From Cygnus atratus (lineage: Eukaryota; Chordata; Aves; Anseriformes; Anatidae): a stretch of DNA of 64,000 nucleotides. The stretch's first letter is position 1, and every line of letters starts with the position of its first letter. The notes below the pieces were generated by a model. The model searched no databases. It was not told the origin of the DNA and saw nothing but the letters and a program-made list of their open reading frames with translations. A program made the position numbers and the translations under genes. Location: the NCBI RefSeq assembly GCF_013377495.2, contig NC_066396.1, forward strand, positions 4,330,501 to 4,394,500, in the 5' to 3' direction. Below are positions 25,546-34,690 of the stretch, one piece after another.

Positions 25546-28500
25546 AATGCCAACAATTCCTACTCTTTTCCAAGGCACAAGTTACAGCATTAAGACTGCT
25601 CATCAGCAATTCAAGCCTCTTCTTCAGTATCACGTATGAAAGAGTAGCAGGCTGACATGCCAGGAAGCTGAGGAATTTGCCATGAGGACCTCTTTCAAAC
25701 ACAGCTTTGCTCTCAGTCTCCCCAGCCCAGCTGTGTCACCAATTGTGGCCTCCCCCTCGTTACCTCACCTGGGACTTTAGCATCAACTGGTGAGCAGATG
25801 AAAGGCTCAGCCATCCAGCTGTGCACAGTGCCTCAGGTCACAGAGTGCCAGAGGGACAACAGAGCGTGTTGCAAATGCATGAGGTGCACGTCTGGTTGTG
25901 CAGAGCAGAGGGAGAGAGTCAACTCCAAGGCTTATTGCACAAAACAGCTGGAAAGACCTCTTTAGGACATGCCTGAGTGACAGTACAGGCTGTGGCAGGG
26001 CAGGGTCTGAAGCACCTGCAGCATCCTTGCCTACAAGCCTGAGCAATGCCACCAAACAGTCATCTGCAGCATCCAAATAAGCAAGTAGTGTTCATTTTGG
26101 TATCATTAACCAGTCTTTTTAAATACAGAGAGGTTGGGGGAGTACAAGGAATCTTGAAAAAAAATAGTAATTTCTGAAAAATTCAGTAGGAAGAAATAGG
26201 TCACGGGGAGTGGATGGAAAGGAAGGGGGAGAGTTATTAACCATTGTTTATGGAAAGGATCTCCAGAGCAATGGTGGAGAAACAGGCAGCGCACGTGGAG
26301 AACAGCCACCTGCACTTACACTGCACGTTTACCCTCAGGAGGTCCCAAGACGTTCCAAATGAGCCAGAGCTCACAAGGTCCCCTCTAGAGAATGCCCAGG
26401 GATGGCCCAAGCTGGTGCCATGCAGAGAAAGGAGAAGCTTGCTGCTGCCAAGCAAGGTGGCTGATGGCACTCACTGCATGGGACCTGGCCCTTTTGCAGA
26501 GATTTCCATCTCCTCCAGAAAGCAAGTGTAGTGGTTTTTCCTAACCTTTCTAGGTCACAAAATTATATGCAGGCTTTAGGGTTATATGGCAGGGCTGTTT
26601 GCTACCACATGCATCGCCAATGCATAGCATCAGGGAATGCTGAACTTTTCAGAACTGGCTAAATGCGGTTATAAGACAGGTAATAATGATAAAAATAGCA
26701 GCAATACAACAGTACCTGCACCAGCACACTACAGCGAAGCTAACTGCAAAGCCTAAATGTTGAAGAGCACTAAATGGTCCTCTCATCGCTCTTATCACAG
26801 ATATTTCTACACAGGGTGGGTGGGTTTTGCTCCATATTTAATCTCCAGCAACACACTATGAAGTTGCAAATGGCATTCCTTAGCATGCCAAAATACCCAT
26901 GCAGTAAAGATAAACACTGAAATGATGATATAAATCTATTTCCAGCTTTCACCTGGATATTCAGGATGTCTCCTCTTATCTCTGTTATATATTACTTTTA
27001 TATTGTGAGACCAATTGTGAAAGATGCCAAATACGGGATGGCAGGAACAATCAGACTACGGAATTGCCTCCTGGGACAGAACTGTGTTCTCATAGGGCAC
27101 TTTTTTTTTTTTTTCCCTCCCTTTTACCTTTTATTTTTATGATTAGACAATCACTGTTTAGCCACCTCAGGGAAATGCAAGGTGAATTAGGAGAAAGAAG
27201 GCCAAGGTTATCATGGAAAAGTTTAATCCCTCCTCAGTGGAAACCAGTTAATAGCTATGGCTAGACTCAAGTATGGACCTCTGTTGGGAATCCCAGTGAA
27301 GGTCAAAGGCAGAGAGGAAAAAAGCTGCACGGAGATCTTAGACAGTCATAAGCAGACAGATGTTCCTGGGCTTTAATGAGCAGTCTTGGCTCCAGGCCTT
27401 TCTTGGCAGAGTTGTTTAGTTTTAGTATTTTTCCTTGTAGTGCAAGGTATGGCTCTGGTTAGCTGGCTCTGCTTAGTTAACTGCTGATGATTTTTCCATC
27501 TAAATAATAGCTTGACAGAAATAGCTTGAAGAAACCAGTTCATAATCTGTGACTTGATGGATTAGGTCATGGGGAATGGTGTGCAGTTGTAATCATAAAG
27601 AACAAAAAATAAATACAAATAATAATTCTGGTTTAAATGAGAACCAGTTTTATGAGTTTAAACAGCAAATCTGATGAAGCTCCTATTGTAATTTCTACCA
27701 CTCCATCTTATGTTTTTATTGTCTTGGACAATAAACAGAAGGAAAATGACAGGAAATAGACTTTTTCTTAACAAATTCTATTTCCAAATCAGCCTGGTGG
27801 GGATTATGCCCCTAATTTGGAAACTCATTTGGGTTCACCAGTGCTGAGAATTTTTTCTTGACAATCTGCTGTGCCTAAGTGAAATATGTTAAATTGGGAA
27901 AACAGGCTTGGCGAACATCTTCTCAGAAGGGAAAGGCTACAAATCCAACTGTTATCAGACTGTGAGATCAGTAACTTCCAGTGGACAACTGCAAAAAAGC
28001 CCTGTAAAAAATTCTGAAGACTTTTAACCCATGTTTGCTAGGACACAACTTTACTGCAATAGCCACCACATCGCTTGCTGGAGAATAATTTTGTTATTTG
28101 ACAAGCATGTAGCAACCTTGATGTAGCCAGGGACTGAATTCAGTCTCCTTCCTGTGTTTCCAAGTGTCTATCTTCTGGGTGTCACAACTACTCTGATATA
28201 ATGTGATATCGTGAACGGGAACGTTTCCATAGGATAAGCTCATTTTAGACTGCTTTTCGTCATAATAGCACAGATCCTGGTCTCAGTGAAGGAAATGGAA
28301 ATGTCTAGGTAGCTTAAGGATGAGCAGACCTTGGATATCAATCAGCTACAAGTCAATAAAAAACTTAAGAGCCTCACATTGGCAGGTTATACAAATTCCC
28401 TGCTCCCTCTATGTTCTCTGCTGATTCTCTTTTCCTTTTGGAGGCTATGAATTATGTTTCTCTGAAGCTCTTTTTTAGCACATCAGAATCCCGTCCATTG

Positions 28501-29281
28501 TTGGTTGATTCAGTAAAGCTCACCCTTTTCCAGAACCAAGTGTGAAATCTGCTTTGTGATAAATATCTGATGGTGCAGGGGCTCTGGGCTTCCTCCCAGG
28601 CTAAATTCATTTATATTGCAGAGAAACACCTGCCTCTGTGTCATCACAAATGCAGCTCCTTATTGTAAAGTACAATTCAGTCTTTCAGACAAGATTCGGA
28701 TTCCTTTCCCCCAACTCTGCGGGAGAGGAACAGATGTCCTTAGCATCCAAAAGAGCTTCCTATATACCCATCTTGTATTTCCAAGTCATGCATCCTCAAA
28801 CTCTTCAGAGTCAATTGACTAGGGTTTATTGTTTCAATGACATTAGTCCCTCCCACAGCCACTTGATGCTCAGGATAATTACCTTACACCACACCTGCCA
28901 ACTGGAAGTGACAAATTTACACAAGGATTTTACACAGGGTGTCCATATATTCAGCACTGCCATCGCTGTGTTGGGTCCCTCTGGATCACCAGTACACTAC
29001 ACCAGGCATCGGACATTGACCCACAGCTTCCCCCACAACTTGCCCAGCCCATCAACAAATGGATTTTGTACACTTTGGGCCAGAGTGAAGACTGCTCAGT
29101 ACCGTGGTTGTACTCCCAAAGGCTGGGCAATGACCACCACCTCGAGACATCAGATCCCAAAAAGAGGGTTGCCTACTTTTCCAACAGGCTTTGCAATTGC
29201 TGTTGTTGCAGAGCACAATGGCTACATTTTTGGAGGATTTTTGATTCAAGAAAGGATATATACACAAAGGCAAGAGAAATA

Positions 29282-29303
29282 TTTATAAAAAAAATTTTAT
29301 AAA
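29282..29303. repeat. AT-only inverted repeat near the exon donor
   Basis: TTTATAAAA - AAAA - TTTTATAAA: 9-bp arms around a 4-base loop, about 180 bp into the intron after the SETBP1 donor. It is AT-rich low-complexity DNA; no function is implied. Confidence 0.8.
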
Positions 29304-29472
29304 AAAAAACAACTCAAGTACTTCTAAAGGTTTTGGCTTAACACGTGACCAAAACGGGATTCGATTACAAAAAATCCAGAGAAGTTAGTAACGTAACATA
29401 GTTGTTGGAAACAGCAAGTCCCTCTGTTCAGCATTAAAATGAAAATGTAGTAAGGTAAAATGGAATAAAATG

Positions 29473-29481
29473 GAGCTTACC
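29473..29481 (-). other. SETBP1: splice donor of the SETBP1 exon
   Basis: The minus strand reads TCAG|GTAAGC, a near-consensus donor with GT at 29480-29479. The exon ends after the first base of a Gly codon, so the next exon must enter in phase 1. If the donor were ignored, translation would continue for about 14 residues to a stop at 29434-29436. Confidence 0.9.
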
Positions 29482-32400
29482 TGAAGAGGCCGAAGAATCA
29501 TAATTACTTCTGTCCTTCCTATTTGTCCTGAAGGGCTGAATGTCCTTTTCCCTGTAAGTTCCAAACCCTTCAAAGCTTCTTCTTTTATTCCCACTTGCAT
29601 CGTTGTCCCGCTTCTCACTTGAGGAATTCATTTCACCAAACATGTCCAGGGACTCTGATCTTGCATTACTCTCAGTATTACCAGAGTATCTTTTTGTGCA
29701 AGAGTCAATGGGATCATTGCTTGAGTCACTTTTATCTTTACTCTGTGTCCACTGCTGGGCATCAGAAAGTGATAACGTAGACAGCGTATCCACTTCAAAG
29801 TTACTCTTTGAGCCTTTGTGCCCAGTTTCACAATGCTGGTGCTTCTGTTTCTCCTTATGCTTGCTTTTCTCATTGAGCAAGGACAGATCTTTATCTGAGC
29901 CACTTAGTCTTTCATTGATCGCATGGCTGGAGAAGCCAGTGGACTTGCTAGCAAAGAGACCACTCAGATCTTCATGCGTCCCCAATATCCGCTCATCCTT
30001 ATGCTTGTGCTTATGTTTGTGTTTCCTTTTGTGAAGTCGGCCACTTGAAAGGCTTGTTCCTCCGACCTTTGGAGGAGCCAAAGAGGACTGCATGTCTCCA
30101 AGGCCCATTCCCACAGGTGTTTGTAGGTGCACTCCGTGTTTTGTTTTATGCTTGGCAGTGGTGGACATCTTCATATGAGAGCTTGCATGGAATTGGGGTG
30201 GGGGCACAGTAGGTCTCATAAATGGGGAAGCCGCTCCGAGCGTGTGAGACAGGTACAAAGGAGCTGGATACTGACCATAGTAACCAAGATTCATCATAGG
30301 CATTGATGTGTAAGGCATTCCATAGGGTGCATAGTAACTCCCACTGGGAATAGGGTAACCAAACCCTTGTAAAAAAGGCACCTTTGTCATGGTGTCATTG
30401 GTTTTGGCAGGTCTACCACGCTTCTTCTTAGACTTCATGTCAGAGGTTCTGCGAAGATAGAGCAATGGGTCATACTGGATATATGGCACAGGATAGTAGT
30501 GATCAAAATTAATCCTGAAGATGCTGGGATATGGATTTTCATGATAAAATGTGTAACTTCGATGGGAAATCCTGAACACTTGAAACTTATTGATGAGTTC
30601 CTCAAGGTCTGCCAGAAACTGGAGGTCATCTCTGTTCTGCAGGCTTTTCCTTTTCCTCTTGTGCTTTGGCTTTTTAATGCTCTCATGAGAGAGAAAGTTA
30701 TCCACAATGAGATGTTTCTGCCGGTGACCATGCCTGTTCTTTGTGCTGGTGTCGGATGGGATAGCCTCTGGATTGTCCAGGCTGCAGAAATCAAAGGAGT
30801 ATCTCCGGCGGGATTCTGAGCTTTTCTCGGCTTGGTCAGAAGTGCTGTTGTTGTCTGTACCTATCCCGCTGTCACTTGGTATGGTTTCCTCACTGTGAGA
30901 CTCGCTCACTGGCGACAGCGTGACTTCTTTCAGAGAACCTATTTCACAGAGGTGGGAAGGTGAATTAGCCATTAACCTGGGTGGAGACAGCTTCCAAGTT
31001 CCACTGTGCATTCCTTTCTGGGTTTTTGTAGGAAGAGCACTGATAGGTTGAAGATTTGGCATAGTTTTTAACTCTGAAAAATTTGTTTCAGTACTTGCAG
31101 GGCTAAGGTTGCCATTAGTCCCCACTAACTGTGTCGAAAGCGGATGAATAGCTGCTGGTGACGATGCCACAAGTGACTGCAGGTTGGAAGGCACTGCTGG
31201 GTTTTCTGGCTGGCTGGAAACAGGCCTTGAGTGCTTGATGACTGTCTTAGGTTCTTCTGGTTGAGGCTGCAGCTCTGCTCTTGGCTTCCTGCCCCGTTTT
31301 TTACCAATGTAGATAGTCCCCCTCTTGCTGACATTGATCTGCTTCCCTAGCCTGGCATCAATGGTTGTTGGCCCAGCACTAGACGGTGGCTGGACTTTCG
31401 CTTTCAGAGCTATGCTGCTGGAGCAGGAGGACAAGATCTGATTGAGAATATTCTTCCTCTTGAGGGTCTTCATCTTGTTAATGGTCTTGATAGTCTTCTT
31501 ATCCAAGACCCCAAGCTTCCCGACCTTTTTGTGAAACTTGAGTTCACTGATGGACTTGTCCTCTCCTGGGACCATCTGGGCCAACTTGGCCAGATTCCGT
31601 CTCCTCTTCCTTTTCTTTGTTCCTGGAAATTCACGATTGATTGGACTCACTGGGCTGGTAGAGGTTCCCTCATGAATGGTTTCAACAGTGAGCAAAGGCT
31701 GTTTCTTTGGTCGTCCTCTTTTTTTCTTGACAGGTGTGATCACAGTAAGACTGTCTGTATTGGTATACAGAGGGCTAGATGGTGTGATGGGATAGGCTGA
31801 AGGAGGCTCCACCATCAGCTTCTCCGATGCTGTCATGGAGGTCTCCCGAAGGATAGATTTAGGTTTGCTGCAGGTCCATCGCCGCTTAGCTGCAAGTTTG
31901 GGGTGCTGGACTTCCGATAATTTGCTAGCTGTGGGAAGATCGGTGGATAGGAGAGTGGGTGTCACAGCTACAGGTTTTCTGAGTCGGGTGGCACTGTTGG
32001 GGGAAGCTTTGTCAGTAAGCACACTGCTGTCAATAGCTACTAAGGGGGACTCATCTTCAATCACTTTCCCTGGCTTTGTGGCTCGAAGATCTTTTTTACT
32101 CCCCTCTGAATGAGAGCTAGTCCTGTTTGCTACTTCACTGCTCATAGCAAGTGCAGAAGGCAGGCTTTTCTCCTGGATAGTTTTCTCCATGGAAGATTTT
32201 GTAGATTGCCTTTTTTTCCTTTTGTGGCCAGATGAATCTGTTGTCGGAGACTTTATTGGGATAGTAATTCGTACATGACTGGTGTCACTTTCACAACTGC
32301 TAGCAGAAGTGGGATTCTGCTTTGAGGGTGATGCATCCAACATAGTGTCCATCGAGTACGACTCCTTTTTTCCTTCCATGCTGTCATGGGATTTGCTATC

Positions 32401-32946
32401 AAATGTTTTCTGAGCACTCTTCACCCATTCGATGTCTGCAGTTTGGATGGTTTGACTTATCAAGTCCTTTTTGCTGGACTTCTTCTTTGTACTCCCAGCA
32501 GGCTGATCGGGGGCTTCCAGCTGCACACCTCCCTCTTGATCACCAAGAGGCAACAGCCGGTTGCACTCAGAAGCGCTGCTTGGCTGGGCGGCCGCACTAA
32601 TATTGTTGGGTGATGGGACTGCACTGCAGATGGCAAGCTCTTTGCTGCTGGCCGACAGCTGCCCCCATGTGCTGCTGGCACAGGACTTCTTTGCTTGGGA
32701 TTTGCTGAAGGAAACTCCTGGTTCTGGAGCGGTGACCTTGGTGGCACTAACTGCTTCTCGACTGGGTTCTGTGTTGATGAAGCAACTTTGAGAAGTGGAT
32801 CCAGTATCGGAGCTTGCTGACCAGTCAAGATGGTGCTGGTTGCTACTTTTCTGCTGGTGCTTTGATTTTAAGGTGTCACTGGTGAAGTCTTGTTGGAGGC
32901 CTGGATCATAGTGCAGAGCAGAATGTTTTTGTGGCCTGTCATATAC
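29481..32946 (-). CDS. SETBP1: SETBP1 giant coding exon (human exon 4 equivalent), internal exon
   Basis: This open exon encodes the central two-thirds of SET-binding protein 1, a nuclear AT-hook DNA-binding protein. The family binds and stabilises the SET oncoprotein (PP2A inhibitor) and recruits HCF1/KMT2A complexes to chromatin. Seen in the translation, in exon codons: AT-hook KKKRGRPKK about 407-415; KKRKRRRNL basic patch; KKRGRKPR 549-556; DSGIGT degron 692-697; KKPKHKRKRK basic patch 758-767; DHYY 815-818; second AT-hook KKKRGRPAK 840-848; a His/Lys run HKHKHKHK; and the first part of the SET-binding region at the end. Adding 176 gives human residue numbers for the degron, HCF1 motif and both hooks. 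The exon begins at GTA after a good acceptor (phase 0) and ends one base into a codon before GTAAG (phase 1). The reading frame is uninterrupted for 1155 codons. The start codon (exon 2) and the C-terminal third AT-hook and proline-rich tail are not here. The in-frame open region runs past both splice sites, to 32967 and 29434, but those bases are intronic. Confidence 0.97.
29990..30035 (-). other. SETBP1: His/Lys alternating run in SETBP1
   Basis: The DNA is a short imperfect 6-bp repeat encoding alternating H and K (HKRKHKHKHKHKDE). Such a run is present in human SETBP1 as well. It is probably a nuclear or nuclear-speckle targeting or nucleic-acid contact segment; the function is inferred from composition. 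Confidence 0.75.
30391..30429 (-). other. SETBP1: AT-hook 2 of SETBP1 (domain)
   Basis: KKKRGRPAK at exon codons 840-848, just after the LRRTSDMKS segment, carries the RGRP core. It maps to human 1016-1028. The third AT-hook of the family lies in the last exon, which is not in the window. Confidence 0.9.
30493..30504 (-). other. SETBP1: HCF1-binding motif DHYY
   Basis: D-H-Y-Y matches the [DE]HxY consensus used to bind HCF1. It sits at exon codons 815-818, equivalent to human 991-994, in a long aromatic-rich, strongly family-like stretch (SYTFYHENPYPSIF and onward). Confidence 0.85.
30856..30873 (-). other. SETBP1: beta-TrCP phosphodegron DSGIGT (SETBP1 hotspot)
   Basis: The codons read D-S-G-I-G-T, matching the DSGxxS/T degron recognised by the SCF-beta-TrCP ubiquitin ligase after double phosphorylation. 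In human the same residues (D868, S869, G870, I871) are the Schinzel-Giedion germline and myeloid somatic hotspot; mutations there stabilise the protein. All four hotspot residues are intact here. Confidence 0.93.
31279..31302 (-). other. SETBP1: AT-hook-like RGRKPR motif within the SKI-homologous region
   Basis: KKRGRKPR at exon codons 549-556 resembles an AT-hook but has K in place of the usual P after RGR. It lies in the stretch (about 30724-31359, human 706-917) known in the family as the SKI homology region. It may act as a nuclear localisation signal or an auxiliary DNA contact; that role is inference. Confidence 0.6.
31687..31725 (-). other. SETBP1: AT-hook 1 of SETBP1 (domain)
   Basis: The core R-G-R-P flanked by lysines (KKKRGRPKKQP) is the classic AT-hook that inserts into the minor groove of AT-rich DNA. 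Exon codons 408-420 map to human 584-596, the annotated first AT-hook as I remember it. Confidence 0.9.
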
Positions 32947-32987
32947 CTGAAAGGCAGAAGAAAACAAAAATAGGAAAAAAGTTAGTT
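32947..32987 (-). other. SETBP1: splice acceptor with branch point for the SETBP1 exon
   Basis: On the minus strand a CTAAC branch-point match (branch A at about 32982) is followed by a strong pyrimidine tract and TTTCAG, with AG at 32948-32947. The branch-to-exon distance of about 36 nt is typical. It joins exactly where the protein matches SETBP1 family sequence (V-Y-D-R-P-Q-K; human A-Y-E-R-P-Q-K), so the residues read upstream of V in the open frame are intronic. Confidence 0.9.
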
Positions 32988-34308
32988 TATCAGTCCAGTC
33001 ATAACCACTGTTTGCAGCTCTTTCATTATACAGTGAATGACAACTCCTCTAAGCTGAGGTCCTCATAAGGATTAGCAGCCTTTATAAAATGTTCTTATGC
33101 TTAAGTCAAATTTGTTTTTAGATTCATGCACTGTAAACAAGTTTTGTTTTGTTTTGCCATTCTAAAAACAATAGAAATACTTCTATAAATGCTAAATTGC
33201 TGAGGAAACATCTTCTATGGATTTTTAATTTAAAACACAAGTAAAATATTCCTTTTCAATGGATGAATGGTGTAACTCAGCCTCCTGGTGAGAACCTTTT
33301 TCCTTAGAAATAATCCCTTGCAGAACCTGATGACCAGAATTAATCCCATTGTAAACAACAAGAATGCAGAATTATCTAGGAAATTACAACGAACTAGAGA
33401 AAAAGCCACGAGTTCACTTCCCCATTAAGTCAAAATCTGCAAAAATTTACTTGCTTTAATTTTCACATAGAAGTCATCCCCACAAAATCAGTGTTTAAAA
33501 ATGATAAGCATCAAATGTGTTGGGTATGTTTGGTAGGTTCAAGATTTGCATTATTCTTTTTCCATTTTAATAATCAGCTATTTGTATTGTTTGTAAGAGA
33601 CATTTTCAATATGATTTCTGATCCAACAGCAGCCTTTCAAATTGCAGGGGTAACAGTAAGGGCAGAATTACACCAAAAACTTTTATAGAGATAGAGAAAG
33701 TCTACTTTTTTTTTTTCTTGGGAGGCATCCTTCAGGTAAAGAAATTATATTTGTTACACCTGTACCTTTTTCTAAAGTGTCTTAAAAGAAACAAACTAAC
33801 ATTTTACTTTCCATAACTGACCTCTTCTAGCCATTTGTTTTCTCCTGTGACATTTAGGTGCTATATTTTGTAAAGTTCTGGACCAAACTGTGCAACTGAT
33901 TTTGTACACCTAGTACTACAAACAACTGTTCTTAGCAAACTGTAATGACACCATTCTGAATTCCAAATAAGTGATGAGAGACTTAAAATAAATGCGTAAC
34001 CAAGGAAAGAACAATAGAAAACAATTGCTTAGCGTCTCATGTTCCTGCAAACACGCTGTTACAATTGATTCTATCAGCAGCCTTACATTAGATCCCTGCT
34101 TGGGGTGTTAGCCAGAGATTCTGGGGTCAGCATAACAGGGCTCTGAGTTCCCTCAGACTTAGTTTTCTGGGAAACGATGTGTCCCTAGTTTTGGGCAATT
34201 CTGGAGGGATTTTAAAGGTGCTAAAGAGTTGAAGCCCACAGTACTTTATTTAGTGACCAATAAACTTGCATGTTATCAGCAAATTGATAATGTGATAACC
34301 TTAGTGTG

Positions 34309-34690
34309 TATATAAAAACAGGCATGTGGCCTTTCTGGAATAGGCAGCAATGATGAAGCTGTTCTAGTCCATCGTCTGAGGAGTAATCGGGGACTCTTAA
34401 ATCCTGTGGATAGCTCAGCTGTTGTGCATATGGACCAGCTATGCTTGGGGAAAGCAGAGATTTCCAGGAATTGTGGAGTGAGAAAATGAAAGCACGCAGC
34501 TGCGGTGGAGCTGCAGATGTCGCGGGTGAGTGACACCCGTTTTTTTCAGCCTGAGAAAAAAGCCGAAAGCATAAACAGACCTCGGGGAATGAATCAGTTC
34601 ACCCTCGTCGCAGTGGCCTCCCACACGCGAGCCACACAGTGCGCAGCGGCCCAGGGCCACGCGGCTCCTGAAGCACGATGCCAATGTCTG
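34309..34690 (+). promoter_or_regulatory. candidate intronic promoter-like patch (TATA motif plus CpG-enriched segment)
   Basis: TATATAAAAA lies at 34309-34318. About 180-370 bp downstream the sequence becomes CpG-rich: I count roughly 16 CpGs in 34490-34690, far above the surrounding intron. A GTGAGT donor-like site lies at 34526. The combination could be an alternative or antisense promoter, an enhancer, or a remnant LTR. It lies on the opposite strand to SETBP1. No open frame there resembles a protein. Confidence 0.3.

Larger units (their letters stand above)
1..29480 (-). other. SETBP1: SETBP1 intron downstream of the giant exon (partial)
   Basis: This is the 5' part of the intron following the exon on the minus strand; its far end is outside the window. 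I looked for the C-terminal SETBP1 exons (third AT-hook RGRPRK, proline run, KKRFKRRE block) in the minus-strand open frames and saw none. Bases 1-2056, 4017-16084 and 17736-25354 hold no gene I can support. They are unique-looking AT-rich DNA with simple repeats, some pyrimidine-rich stretches (about 8200-8650) and moderately GC-rich patches (about 9950-10450, 18100-18950, 20000-20300, 20950-21250, 23550-23800). Open frames over 150 codons in this intron have no recognisable domains and conflict on the two strands, as expected by chance. A short exon below about 100 nt could have been missed. Confidence 0.8.

Noticed and set aside
29603..30034. 143-codon plus-strand frame opposite the SETBP1 exon
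   Set aside because: It is the antisense shadow of a serine- and histidine/lysine-rich coding region; the leucine/serine/cysteine-rich translation is an artefact of reading the reverse strand.
32947..32967. Apparent N-terminal extension (…F-S-S-A-F-Q) of the SETBP1 frame
   Set aside because: These codons are the pyrimidine tract and AG of the splice acceptor, and begin with TTG rather than ATG.
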